Shown here: positions 43,339-51,390 of the stretch, in pieces
Layout: each line of letters begins with the position of its first letter
Numbering within the stretch: position 1 is the first letter of the stretch
Source: Anaerococcus senegalensis JC48
Lineage (GTDB): Bacteria; Bacillota; Clostridia; Tissierellales; Peptoniphilaceae
DNA: 64,000 bases
Direction: 5' to 3'
Assembly: GCF_000321005.1 (NCBI RefSeq)
Contig: NZ_HE578909.1
Span: 21,404 to 85,403, forward strand
Notes under the pieces: generated by a model
What the model saw: only the letters and a program-made list of their open reading frames with translations
What the model was told of the DNA's origin: nothing
Database searches by the model: none
Program-made: the position numbers and the translations under genes

Positions 43339-43851
43339 TTAAATAAACTTAACAGTTTCATCAAGATCTTTTTTCTTAAAATGTTTTTCCAAAGGCTTTA
43401 CCCCATCATTTGCATAACCCAAATCAATCATGGCAAGGACTTTTTCATTTTCAGGCAAAGAAAATTTCTCACTCGCCTTATCAGGATCAAAAAAATTAAC
43501 CCAACAAGAATCAACTCCAAGACTTGCTGCAGCCAAAATCATATGACTTGCAACAATAGAAGCATCCTCAGCCCCAGAATTATATTTTCCACCAGGATAA
43601 ACAAAAGCCTCACTCTCATCATAGGCCACAAGAAGAACAAGAGGAGCCTTGTACCTACACGGAGTTAAATCATCGACCTTTAAAAGCGCCTCATCAGACT
43701 TACAAACATAAATTCTTTGAATTTGCTTATTCTTAGCAGTAGGAGCAAACCTCCCAGCCTCAAGAATAAGATCAAGCTTCTCATCTTCTACCTTCTTATC
43801 AGAAAAATTTTTACAAGAAAAACGATTCTTAACAAGTTCAATAAATTCCAT
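43339..43851 (-). CDS. Nitroreductase family protein
   Basis: FMN-dependent oxidoreductase of 170 aa. NRFSCKNFSDKKVEDEKLD, AGRFAPTAKN and the late GVDSCWVNFFDP segment follow the short nitroreductase pattern (RxSxR replaced by RFSCK). It reduces nitro- or quinone-type compounds with NAD(P)H. It is monocistronic, next to the CRISPR array trailer. Confidence 0.88.
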   Translation of the reverse strand: MEFIELVKNRFSCKNFSDKKVEDEKLDLILEAGRFAPTAKNKQIQRIYVCKSDEALLKVDDLTPCRYKAPLVLLVAYDESEAFVYPGGKYNSGAEDASIVASHMILAAASLGVDSCWVNFFDPDKASEKFSLPENEKVLAMIDLGYANDGVKPLEKHFKKKDLDETVKFI

Positions 43852-44004
43852 AATACCCCTTTCTTATAATTACATTAATATCAAAAATTTAAGATTCAAA
43901 CTAATCTTATATTTTTATATTTTCTAATACTAGAACAACTTAAATAACTAATCTCATGAAATGAGTAAGCTAATCCAAAATTTCACCTAAAGACAAAGAT
44001 TTCG

Positions 44005-45678
44005 ATTTCAATATACACTCCCGCAAAGAGAGTGACATAATTTTTGATGGGCTTATTTCTCCTCTAAATACCATTTCAATCCACACTCCCGCGAAGGGAG
44101 TGACCAAAAAGACGTGCTTATATGCAAACAATTAGTAAAATTTCAATCCACACTCCCACGAAGGGAGTGACCGAAAGTAATTGCTATTGACAGTAAAACT
44201 TTTAAGATTTCAATCCACACTCCCGCGAAGGGAGTGACTTGATAAGTATAAAAACAATCGTTGGCGATTTTAAAATTTCAATCCACACTCCCGCGAAGGG
44301 AGTGACCTTCGTCCATTATCTCGTAAGCTTCCTCAATCCATAGAATTTCAATCCACACTCCCGCGAAGGGAGTGACATAATTAAATTGATTAATAACATG
44401 ATATGTATTATTTCAATCCACACTCCCGCGAAGGGAGTGACATATGGAGGTCTTTAGCGAGCTTACTGGCACAATCATTTCAATCCACACTCCCGCGAAG
44501 GGAGTGACAACTTTTATTTTAAATTTCCCAGAAGATGTTTGGGGAATTTCAATCCACACTCCCGCGAAGGGAGTGACTAATAGGAAATTTAACACACGAT
44601 CTAAAAATAACAATTTCAATCCACACTCCCGCGAAGGGAGTGACGAAATAGGATGTATAATGGTAGTGTGAAAGTAAGCGAATTTCAATCCACACTCCCG
44701 CGAAGGGAGTGACTTAAAAAATACCAAGCAAACACCAATATTTTACAAGATTTCAATCCACACTCCCGCGAAGGGAGTGACCAAAGGATTGTATATGCCG
44801 GTAATAAATCGCTGGCTGAAATTTCAATCCACACTCCCGCGAAGGGAGTGACCTTTAGAACAAAAAACAGACCAAGACTGGACAAGATTGATTTCAATCC
44901 ACACTCCCGCGAAGGGAGTGACTGGTTTTATATCAACAGCTAAAAATAGGTCAGTTTTAAATTTCAATCCACACTCCCGCGAAGGGAGTGACTCAAAAAT
45001 TTTTAATTATCAAAACGTACAGGAAAACATATTTCAATCCACACTCCCGCGAAGGGAGTGACGTCATAATAATTGTAGGAGTGTCGATGGAAGTTATCAT
45101 TTCAATCCACACTCCCGCGAAGGGAGTGACAATTATTTAATTAGGAGGAAATTATGGCAGTATTAATTTCAATCCACACTCCCGCGAAGGGAGTGACTTA
45201 AATCTTCAAGTATAGGATCTAATTCATTTCCTAATTAATTTCAATCCACACTCCCGCGAAGGGAGTGACCGTCAAGCAAGTATTTTAGGACTTAATATAA
45301 ATCATTTCAATCCACACTCCCGCGAAGGGAGTGACTCAAACTATTATTAATGGATTTAATTTAGATACTATTTCAATCCACACTCCCGCGAAGGGAGTGA
45401 CTGCAACACGCCCATTTTTTATGCAAAAAAGACGCTATTTCAATCCACACTCCCGCGAAGGGAGTGACGCTTGTCTTGTTTTACTTACTACAGCAGACCA
45501 CATAATTTCAATCCACACTCCCGCGAAGGGAGTGACTTGATCGATATAAAGTGCAGGCAAAGAATATTGATTTTATTTCAATCCACACTCCCGCGAAGGG
45601 AGTGACCTTGTAGTAGACTTCCAATGCCTATCAACCTTTAGCCTATATTTCAATCCACACTCCCGCGAAGGGAGTGAC
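44005..45678 (-). CRISPR. Type I-C CRISPR array, 25 repeats and 24 spacers
   Basis: A 32-base repeat recurs from 44005 to 45678. On the plus strand it begins ATTTCAATCCACACTCCC and ends GAAGGGAGTGAC. Spacers are 33-40 bases. Transcription is leftward: read on the minus strand each repeat ends in TGGATTGAAAT, the type I-C handle, after the CACTCCC / GGGAGTG stem. The leftmost repeat (44005-44036) is degenerate and the repeat at 44140 has one change, so the left end is the old trailer end and the leader is at 45679, beside cas2. Several spacers contain AGGAGG...ATG, as expected from phage gene starts. Confidence 0.98.
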
Positions 45679-45800
45679 TGCAAATTTTGAGTCTTTGCAA
45701 GACTTTTTTTTAAGATTATACTTATATTTTTACGAATTTTTATCTAATTTTTATCAAATATATGAGATAGGTGAACTTATTATATGTTCAAACAGGTATC
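45679..45800 (-). promoter_or_regulatory. CRISPR leader
   Basis: AT-rich stretch of 122 bases between the first repeat and the cas2 stop. A minus-strand TATAAT is at 45715-45720, followed by AGTCTT-GCA-AAGACT just before the first repeat. Nearer cas2, GAGATAGGTGAAC...GTTCA...GTATCTC forms a long imperfect inverted repeat without a T tail. Confidence 0.65.
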
Positions 45801-46094
45801 TCAAATAATTAATAAATCTTTTTCAGGGTTGTATGTTTCATCTTTACCTAATGATTCTACCCTTCTCTCCCAATTTTTCCCTAAATTATATATTCTTATG
45901 CTATCCTCTTCTAAATCTATAACTTTTTTTAATTGAGATTTTATTTTAACTAAATCCGAAGGATATATATTCAATTCAAAAACCGAATTTTGTACTCTTT
46001 GTCCATAATTCGTGCATATTTTTGCTACTTGCCTCAATCTTTTATTTCCTGTTTTACTTGATGTCTTTACATCATAGGTGATTAATACTTGCAT
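45801..46094 (-). CDS. cas2: CRISPR-associated Cas2
   Basis: A 97-aa ferredoxin-fold protein that joins Cas1 in the spacer-integration complex. VLITYDVKT with the conserved Asp at residue 8 and GQRVQNSVFELNIYPSD are diagnostic. It is the last gene of the cas operon, 3 bases after cas1, next to the leader. Confidence 0.96.
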   Translation of the reverse strand: MQVLITYDVKTSSKTGNKRLRQVAKICTNYGQRVQNSVFELNIYPSDLVKIKSQLKKVIDLEEDSIRIYNLGKNWERRVESLGKDETYNPEKDLLII

Positions 46095-46097
46095 TTA

Positions 46098-47126
46098 TCA
46101 CTTCCTTAGATATGGTGGATAGGATTCTATATCTTCTCTTAAATAGCTATTTAAAAGCTGTGCTTGGATATGTGGTAAAAGTCCTATTGGTATTTTTTCT
46201 TCAATAAAGGGATGATATATTTCTTCGTGGCACTTATCGTTCCAGTAATTTAAAACTATATTTCTACCTTTATCATTTAATAGGGTGGCATTATTTTCTT
46301 TTACTTCAAACTTGTTTTTATCTAGTCTATTTAAATTTATAAGACTGAGGACAAATTTATCTACTATTGGAGCTCTCATTTCCTCAATAATGTCTAATGC
46401 CATACTAACTCTTCCCGGTCTATCGGTATGAAAAAATCCTGCATATGAATCTATCCCCACCCCTTCTAATGCTTGAGCTATATTATTTGCTAAAATGCTA
46501 TACATAAACGACAATAAGGCATTAACCCTGTCAAGTGGAGGTCTTTTGTTTCTTCCATTAAAATAAAAATCTTCTCTTTGTTTTACAATAAGTTCATCGA
46601 ATACAGAAAAATATTCCGATGCGATTTTCCCCTCTATTCCTCTAAGTTCATCTTTAGATTTTGATCTTGGAATTTCTAGCATTAAGTTTTTTATTCTATA
46701 TATTGCTTTTTCCATTTTCTCTAAGTTTATTTTATCTTTATGATCTAGTTTTCCTCTGATTAATAATTTTCTAGAATTATATGCCTTTGCATAAATTATA
46801 TTTTTTGAAAAATCCAAAGATTTATCACTTTCACTGATTTTGTATTGTTTTTTTCTAGTATAGATATTTCCATAACTTTTGCCAACAACTCTTCCGCAAA
46901 AATTTCCATGCGGATCATAAAAACTTATACTTACATTTGATTTCATGCAAAGCTTCATTAGAGAAGGACTAACACCCATATAATTAAAACAAATAATTTG
47001 ACTTAAGATATGGATAGGATATCTTTTTATACATCTTCCATCTATAAATATAAGTATATTTTCTCCTTCTCTTTTTAAATAAGCATCTGGATTTGTTATA
47101 TACAAAGTATTTAATAGTTTTTTCAT
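46098..47126 (-). CDS. cas1: CRISPR-associated Cas1 (type I-C)
   Basis: Integrase of 342 aa that inserts new spacers. GKIASEYFSVFD carries the catalytic Glu, FHTDRPGRVSMALDIIEEMR carries the His and the last acidic residues. Type I-C length is normal. It overlaps the cas4 stop as ATGA, so it is translationally coupled. Confidence 0.97.
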   Translation of the reverse strand: MKKLLNTLYITNPDAYLKREGENILIFIDGRCIKRYPIHILSQIICFNYMGVSPSLMKLCMKSNVSISFYDPHGNFCGRVVGKSYGNIYTRKKQYKISESDKSLDFSKNIIYAKAYNSRKLLIRGKLDHKDKINLEKMEKAIYRIKNLMLEIPRSKSKDELRGIEGKIASEYFSVFDELIVKQREDFYFNGRNKRPPLDRVNALLSFMYSILANNIAQALEGVGIDSYAGFFHTDRPGRVSMALDIIEEMRAPIVDKFVLSLINLNRLDKNKFEVKENNATLLNDKGRNIVLNYWNDKCHEEIYHPFIEEKIPIGLLPHIQAQLLNSYLREDIESYPPYLRK

Positions 47127-47776
47127 AAATCTTCTCCATACAAATAATTGTGAATGCTTTTAGGTTTTTTTGTAAGCCTTGGATTACATACTTCATATAG
47201 TGAGCATAATTTACATTTTCTATAAAATTCAGCTTTAGGAATGATTTTTTTATTGTAGTATTGGTGCATAAGTTTTGCAGTTTCTATGGTCAGCTTTCTT
47301 AATTTATCTTCAAAAATTATCTTTTCTCTAGTATCGGTTTTTCCATAATAAATGTATCCATATTCTAGATTTACGCCAAATTCTTCTTCTAAACAAATAG
47401 CCTCTGCCATAAGTTGACAATCGTCATAGGAGTATTTTTTCTTTTTTCCTCTTTTATACTCAATTATAGTTGCTTTCCACTTGCCATTTTTCCCTTTTAT
47501 ACTTATACCATCTTCTGATTTTTCAAATTCTATAACATCTAAAATACCACTTAAACCTAAAGTTTTTGAACTTATTGGCATAGCTCTTGATATTATTTTA
47601 TTTTTTCTTTTTTCTTTTATGAATGGTTTGTCAGCCTTTGAATGAAGAATTTCCCCTTCACTTGTGTATATATTTTCTTCCCATAAATTTTCAATATGAA
47701 TCAAAGCCCATTGTCTTTTACAAAATAAGAAGTGTTGGATGCCACTTAACATTAAATAATCATCTATACCATACAT
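47123..47776 (-). CDS. cas4: CRISPR-associated Cas4
   Basis: RecB-like exonuclease of 217 aa that trims prespacers and helps choose the PAM. The first cluster cysteine is in FLFCKRQWALIHIE and the last three are in CKLCSLYEVCNP, giving the 4Fe-4S site. The nuclease core is in GILDVIEFE and ATIIEYKRGKKK. It lies 0 bases after cas7. Confidence 0.95.
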   Translation of the reverse strand: MYGIDDYLMLSGIQHFLFCKRQWALIHIENLWEENIYTSEGEILHSKADKPFIKEKRKNKIISRAMPISSKTLGLSGILDVIEFEKSEDGISIKGKNGKWKATIIEYKRGKKKKYSYDDCQLMAEAICLEEEFGVNLEYGYIYYGKTDTREKIIFEDKLRKLTIETAKLMHQYYNKKIIPKAEFYRKCKLCSLYEVCNPRLTKKPKSIHNYLYGEDL

Positions 47777-48640
47777 TTATAATCCTGAAAAATGTTCTAC
47801 TTCTATACCTAATTCTTCATATTCTTTAAGTTTTTCATCATCAAGTCTAATATTATATTCCTTATAACTTCTTTTCAATTTTATTTCATCGCTTATATCG
47901 TAAATCAATAAATCTTTTAATTTACCACTTGATACATTTCCTATTTTAGAATTATGTTTTATCCAGTAAATATCTTTAACTTCCATTGATCCATCTGGTC
48001 TTGCTGATGAAATATCGTTTATAAATAAGGTTCTTATAGCTTCTTTCAAAACTTCTAAGTCTTTTTCATCAAATCCAGTTTTTTCAGCAAAATATGCATT
48101 TACACTTCCATTGACCACATATATTCCATAGTCTACATAACTTTTTGATCCTATAGTATCGGAGCTTCTTTTTCCACTTTTTTCTTCTTTTCCATTTACA
48201 CTTTTAGTTATTTGCATAGTTGTTATATCAACTGTATCTATAGACTTTGCGATTGAAATTGATACTGGACCCCTAATTCCCATAGCTCTATTTTCCATAT
48301 AGGTTATAACTTGTCCAAATGATCTTACATCAAGCCAATATTGACATGCTTTTTCTTCTATTTCTCTATTTGTAGATTTTTTATCTTTTTTATCAAATTT
48401 AGATAAAAACCTAGATTCTAATGAATTGAAACCATCATCACTTCTATAATCAGATTTCACAAATATTTCATGACCCATATCTTGCATTCTATTTCTGATT
48501 TTTCTTTTTATACATACATCGCTTATTTCTCCAAAACCATTTGTATCGATTCTAGGCATATTTCCAGCCAAAGGATCTCCATTAGGATTTGCACCTTCCA
48601 CTTTTATTGTAAATATGAAATCTATTTTGTTATTAATCAT
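47777..48640 (-). CDS. cas7: Cas7 (Csd2), type I-C backbone subunit
   Basis: Backbone subunit of the I-C effector, 287 aa, that polymerises along the crRNA and makes the protein thumb insert that displaces every sixth base. The N-terminal FIFTIKVEGANPNGDPLAGNMP and SFGQVITYMENRAMGIRGPV are Csd2 hallmarks. It overlaps the cas8c stop by 8 bases. Confidence 0.95.
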   Translation of the reverse strand: MINNKIDFIFTIKVEGANPNGDPLAGNMPRIDTNGFGEISDVCIKRKIRNRMQDMGHEIFVKSDYRSDDGFNSLESRFLSKFDKKDKKSTNREIEEKACQYWLDVRSFGQVITYMENRAMGIRGPVSISIAKSIDTVDITTMQITKSVNGKEEKSGKRSSDTIGSKSYVDYGIYVVNGSVNAYFAEKTGFDEKDLEVLKEAIRTLFINDISSARPDGSMEVKDIYWIKHNSKIGNVSSGKLKDLLIYDISDEIKLKRSYKEYNIRLDDEKLKEYEELGIEVEHFSGL

Positions 48641-50522
48641 CTATTTGCTCCTTATTATCTTTTTTTGTAAATATATCTTGAATTTGTCCTTCATATCCAA
48701 ATATAAATCCTGAACTTAATGCTTTTCTATTTTCTTCTTTTCTATAATCATAATTATCAGCGATAAGATTTGTTACTTCGTTAATTTGATTTTTTATTTT
48801 AAAGTATATTCTTTTTTTATTTTCATTTGCAGCTAATTTTCTTTCATATGGCTTTATAGCATCTCTTAATCTTAAATTAATTGTAACTGGATTATTTATA
48901 AAGCTTGTCCAATATTTTTCTGCATTTGTTATTCTAGTAATCTGATTATCTTTATCTTTAGTCTCAAAACATAATTTTTCAACTCTTTCGTATAAAGCTA
49001 ACAATCTACCATAAAGGTAAGACCTATCCAAATTTTCTTTATCTAACATATTATCTTTAATCCCCCATTTATATCTTAAAATTGACAAAGAAGTATTTTT
49101 TACTGTATTCCAAGTATCTTTATACTTAATTCTTGATTTTATATTTTTTTCTAAAGATTTTACAATATTATCACCTATATCTTTACCTTCAATGATACAA
49201 GATATGATATTTTGCATTTGACTTCTCAAAATTTTTTTATTATCAAGCGATATCTTTCCACTTCTTTCAACTCCGTATGATACAAGTGTAATAGTATAAG
49301 GACTTGGAGTATATATTATTTCATCATTTATTTTTTTATTAAATCCATACCAAAAATATTTATTTTGCCATTTTTGAAGATTTTCTTTTAAAATTGAAAC
49401 ATCTAACTCTTTAAAATATTTTGCTGCTGTTCTTCCATTGCTAATTTTATCAAAAATTCCAACATAATACTTTGAATCATCCGAAAATAAAATCTTTCCT
49501 TTTAAAAATGATTCTCCAACTTCTTTATTTTTCTCTCCACCTATTGTGTTTGAAATATTATTTCTAATCTTATAAATTCTCGAATTCAAATTTATACAAG
49601 TCTCATTTTTTATATCATCTGAAAACCAATTTACTAAATATGTATTATCTCCTAGCCACACGCTAGTATTTTCTGATGATAAAAGATACTTTGCCATAAG
49701 ATGAATTTCTTGACTAGTATTTGCACCTATTTTAATAGTTTCATCTGGACTTTTAAATCTACCATAAAAATTTTCATTATTTGCCGTGATTTGTGATATT
49801 AACCTAGCTGTAGCCATTAAAGGTCTATGCTTTGTACACAAATAATCTTCTTTCCCACTTATATTACAAATTATTTTTTCTCTTTGAGAATCTTTTTTAT
49901 TTAAATGATTAATGTATTGTAAATATATTTCGTGTAATTTATGATTTTTATTTAAAGACATGTCTTTAAGTCCATCATAATCTTCTATAGTAAAAGTGAA
50001 AAAAATTTTAGAAAAATCTATATCCTTTTTATTGTTATTTTTACTATTCGGATCATCTATACTTATTGTTAAATTTCCTTTAATTTCATAATCTACATAT
50101 AAATTATCTATAATTTCTAAAAATGATTTTGAATTAGATAAGAATTTATAAACTATGTTTAAAAAATCATCACCACTATAATCTAGCCAATCTTTCAACT
50201 GATTCATATATGCAACATTTTTCTTTGAACCTATATCAAATAAATATGATCCATTGTCTACTAAAGGATGTGGACTAGCTCCACTTGACCTAGCAACAGA
50301 ATCCTCAGTTACTGGAAATATTATATTATCATCCTTGTTCAAAAAATATGCATCAACAAGGTTAGAATCTTTATTAATTTTCAAAGAAACTATGTTTTTA
50401 CCATTAGACTTTTTATTATCGTGGTATAAAGGAAGAATTACGTCATTAGAATCATACTTATCAATCATATTATTATTTTTTGCATATTCATATGAATTAT
50501 AAAGTGCTTGAAGTAGGCTCAT
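48633..50522 (-). CDS. cas8c: Cas8c (Csd1), type I-C large subunit
   Basis: Large effector subunit of 629 aa that recognises the PAM and bridges to Cas3. MSLLQALYNSYEYAKNNNMI and YLLSSENTSVWLGDNTYLVN are typical of Csd1. An internal start in type I-C cas8c often gives the small subunit Cas11c; none was pinned down here. It overlaps cas5 by 4 bases (ATGA). Confidence 0.93.
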   Translation of the reverse strand: MSLLQALYNSYEYAKNNNMIDKYDSNDVILPLYHDNKKSNGKNIVSLKINKDSNLVDAYFLNKDDNIIFPVTEDSVARSSGASPHPLVDNGSYLFDIGSKKNVAYMNQLKDWLDYSGDDFLNIVYKFLSNSKSFLEIIDNLYVDYEIKGNLTISIDDPNSKNNNKKDIDFSKIFFTFTIEDYDGLKDMSLNKNHKLHEIYLQYINHLNKKDSQREKIICNISGKEDYLCTKHRPLMATARLISQITANNENFYGRFKSPDETIKIGANTSQEIHLMAKYLLSSENTSVWLGDNTYLVNWFSDDIKNETCINLNSRIYKIRNNISNTIGGEKNKEVGESFLKGKILFSDDSKYYVGIFDKISNGRTAAKYFKELDVSILKENLQKWQNKYFWYGFNKKINDEIIYTPSPYTITLVSYGVERSGKISLDNKKILRSQMQNIISCIIEGKDIGDNIVKSLEKNIKSRIKYKDTWNTVKNTSLSILRYKWGIKDNMLDKENLDRSYLYGRLLALYERVEKLCFETKDKDNQITRITNAEKYWTSFINNPVTINLRLRDAIKPYERKLAANENKKRIYFKIKNQINEVTNLIADNYDYRKEENRKALSSGFIFGYEGQIQDIFTKKDNKEQIDD

Positions 50523-51235
50523 ATTTTTCTCCCATATTCACTTAATTCCTCATCTACACTTTTTATTTTGTTTGAGATTTTAAAGTTGTACCCATTCAAC
50601 TCATTAATAATTTTACATTCTTCCGCTTTTATAAAACTAATTCTCCCTTCTTTCATCTCTATATGAGTAAATGTAGATTTTAGTTTCTCTTTATTTTCAT
50701 TGGGATATATAAAACCATTAAACATAAGACCGAAAGATAAGTTAGTTTCATCATAGTAACCGATATCGTTTTCATATTCATTTTTATTTAATTTTTCTAT
50801 ATATCCCATACATTCACTTACTCCCAAAAATATAGGTCTTCTTCCACCTCTTTTTAAGGATCTTTCAGTTATTTCTTCATGCTTTCTCATATTTCTATCA
50901 TTTTTTAAATCTTCCCTATTATAATTCCATTCAAAATGAAATTTTACATAATAACAAACATCTGTTAAATAGGTATAATTACTTAGATCTGAAGAATTTC
51001 CGTTTATTAATAGCCTTGTTCCAACTGAGTAAGTTTCGATTTTTTTCATAATCCTAATCTCATCAATTTCATTTTTTATTGTTGGTTTAAAATAATTTGC
51101 ATCTATTATTCCTCTTAAAGCTTCTCTAGTAGGAACTTGATATGTAAGCTTCTCACCTCCTCCTTTTGATTCTGGACTCGTCCACAAGGCTCTGGGGCCA
51201 TAAACTTTGGCATAAAAATATTTTGATTTTTCCAT
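50519..51235 (-). CDS. cas5c: Cas5 (Cas5c/Cas5d), crRNA-processing subunit
   Basis: Type I-C Cas5 of 238 aa that replaces Cas6: it cuts the repeat RNA at the 3' base of the hairpin, leaving an 11-base handle, and then stays in the effector. YFYAKVYGPRALWTSPES, YQVPTREALRGIIDANY and GGRRPIFLGVSECMGY are conserved. The start at 51235 has GGAGGAGAA upstream; the ATG at 51256 lies before that site. It is the first gene of the operon cas5-8c-7-4-1-2, whose promoter lies in the cas3-cas5 gap. Confidence 0.94.
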   Translation of the reverse strand: MEKSKYFYAKVYGPRALWTSPESKGGGEKLTYQVPTREALRGIIDANYFKPTIKNEIDEIRIMKKIETYSVGTRLLINGNSSDLSNYTYLTDVCYYVKFHFEWNYNREDLKNDRNMRKHEEITERSLKRGGRRPIFLGVSECMGYIEKLNKNEYENDIGYYDETNLSFGLMFNGFIYPNENKEKLKSTFTHIEMKEGRISFIKAEECKIINELNGYNFKISNKIKSVDEELSEYGRKI

Positions 51236-51251
51236 TTCTCCTCCTTTCATC

Positions 51252-51300
51252 TTCATGTTATTATTAGTGTATTATATTTTGAAAATAAAATCAAATTCAA
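51252..51300 (-). promoter_or_regulatory. cas5 operon promoter overlapping a PAM plus pseudo-protospacer
   Basis: On the minus strand TTGAAT (51295-51300) and TATAAT (51271-51276) are 18 bases apart, with the likely start near 51264. On the plus strand TTC at 51252-51254 is followed by ATGTTATTATTAGTGTA (51255-51271). This matches the crRNA-like spacer at 51350 in 15 of 17 positions, mismatching only at positions 6 and 12. An effector bound here would cover the -10 and the start site. Confidence 0.75.
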
Positions 51301-51307
51301 TATTTTC

Positions 51308-51316
51308 TGGTATAAT
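51308..51316 (+). promoter_or_regulatory. Extended -10 promoter of the crRNA-like RNA
   Basis: TGG-TATAAT on the plus strand, divergent from the cas5 promoter and just outside the stretch an effector would cover. The RNA would start near 51323, immediately before the repeat-like hairpin. No good -35 is seen, as expected for an extended -10. Confidence 0.6.
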
Positions 51317-51390
51317 TTATATATCAGAGTAAGCTCTGTGGATTGAAAAATGTTTTTATTTGTGTAAGGAGCAAAATATGTGCTCCTTTT
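51317..51390 (+). ncRNA. Solitary crRNA-like RNA (CreR-type candidate regulator of cas5-8c-7-4-1-2)
   Basis: A hairpin CAGAG-TAAG-CTCTG (51325-51338) is followed at once by TGGATTGAAAA (51339-51349), the array handle with one change at the last base. The hairpin-plus-handle order equals that of the array repeat in its transcribed sense, so Cas5 should cut it. The pseudo-spacer starts at 51350 (ATGTTTTTATTTGTGTAAGG) and runs into a terminator hairpin (51366-51388), with no second repeat. Its first 17 bases pair with the cas5 promoter next to TTC, except at positions 6 and 12. Known CreR RNAs use such limited pairing to make the effector repress its own genes without cutting. That this one works the same way is inferred. 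Confidence 0.75.
51366..51390. terminator. Terminator shared by the crRNA-like RNA and cas3
   Basis: AAGGAGCA / TGCTCCTT arms around a 7-base loop, with TTTT on the plus side ending at the cas3 stop codon. It is a good terminator for the plus-strand RNA and a weaker one for cas3. Confidence 0.75.

Noticed and set aside
44413..45540. Open frames inside the CRISPR array
   Set aside because: They are produced by the repeat sequence read in-frame (SLPSRECGLK or SIHTPAKGVT over and over) and have no ribosome sites.
51350..51372. Similarity of the pseudo-spacer start (ATGTTT) to the cas3 start codon region at 53908
   Set aside because: Only six bases agree, there is no TTC PAM next to it, and the match does not follow the 6-base rule. 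The cas5 promoter site is far better.
51317..51390. Reading the repeat mimic as a leftover of a second CRISPR array
   Set aside because: The stem differs from the array stem by sequence but keeps pairing, and it has a dedicated promoter and terminator and a promoter-matching spacer, which drift would not produce.
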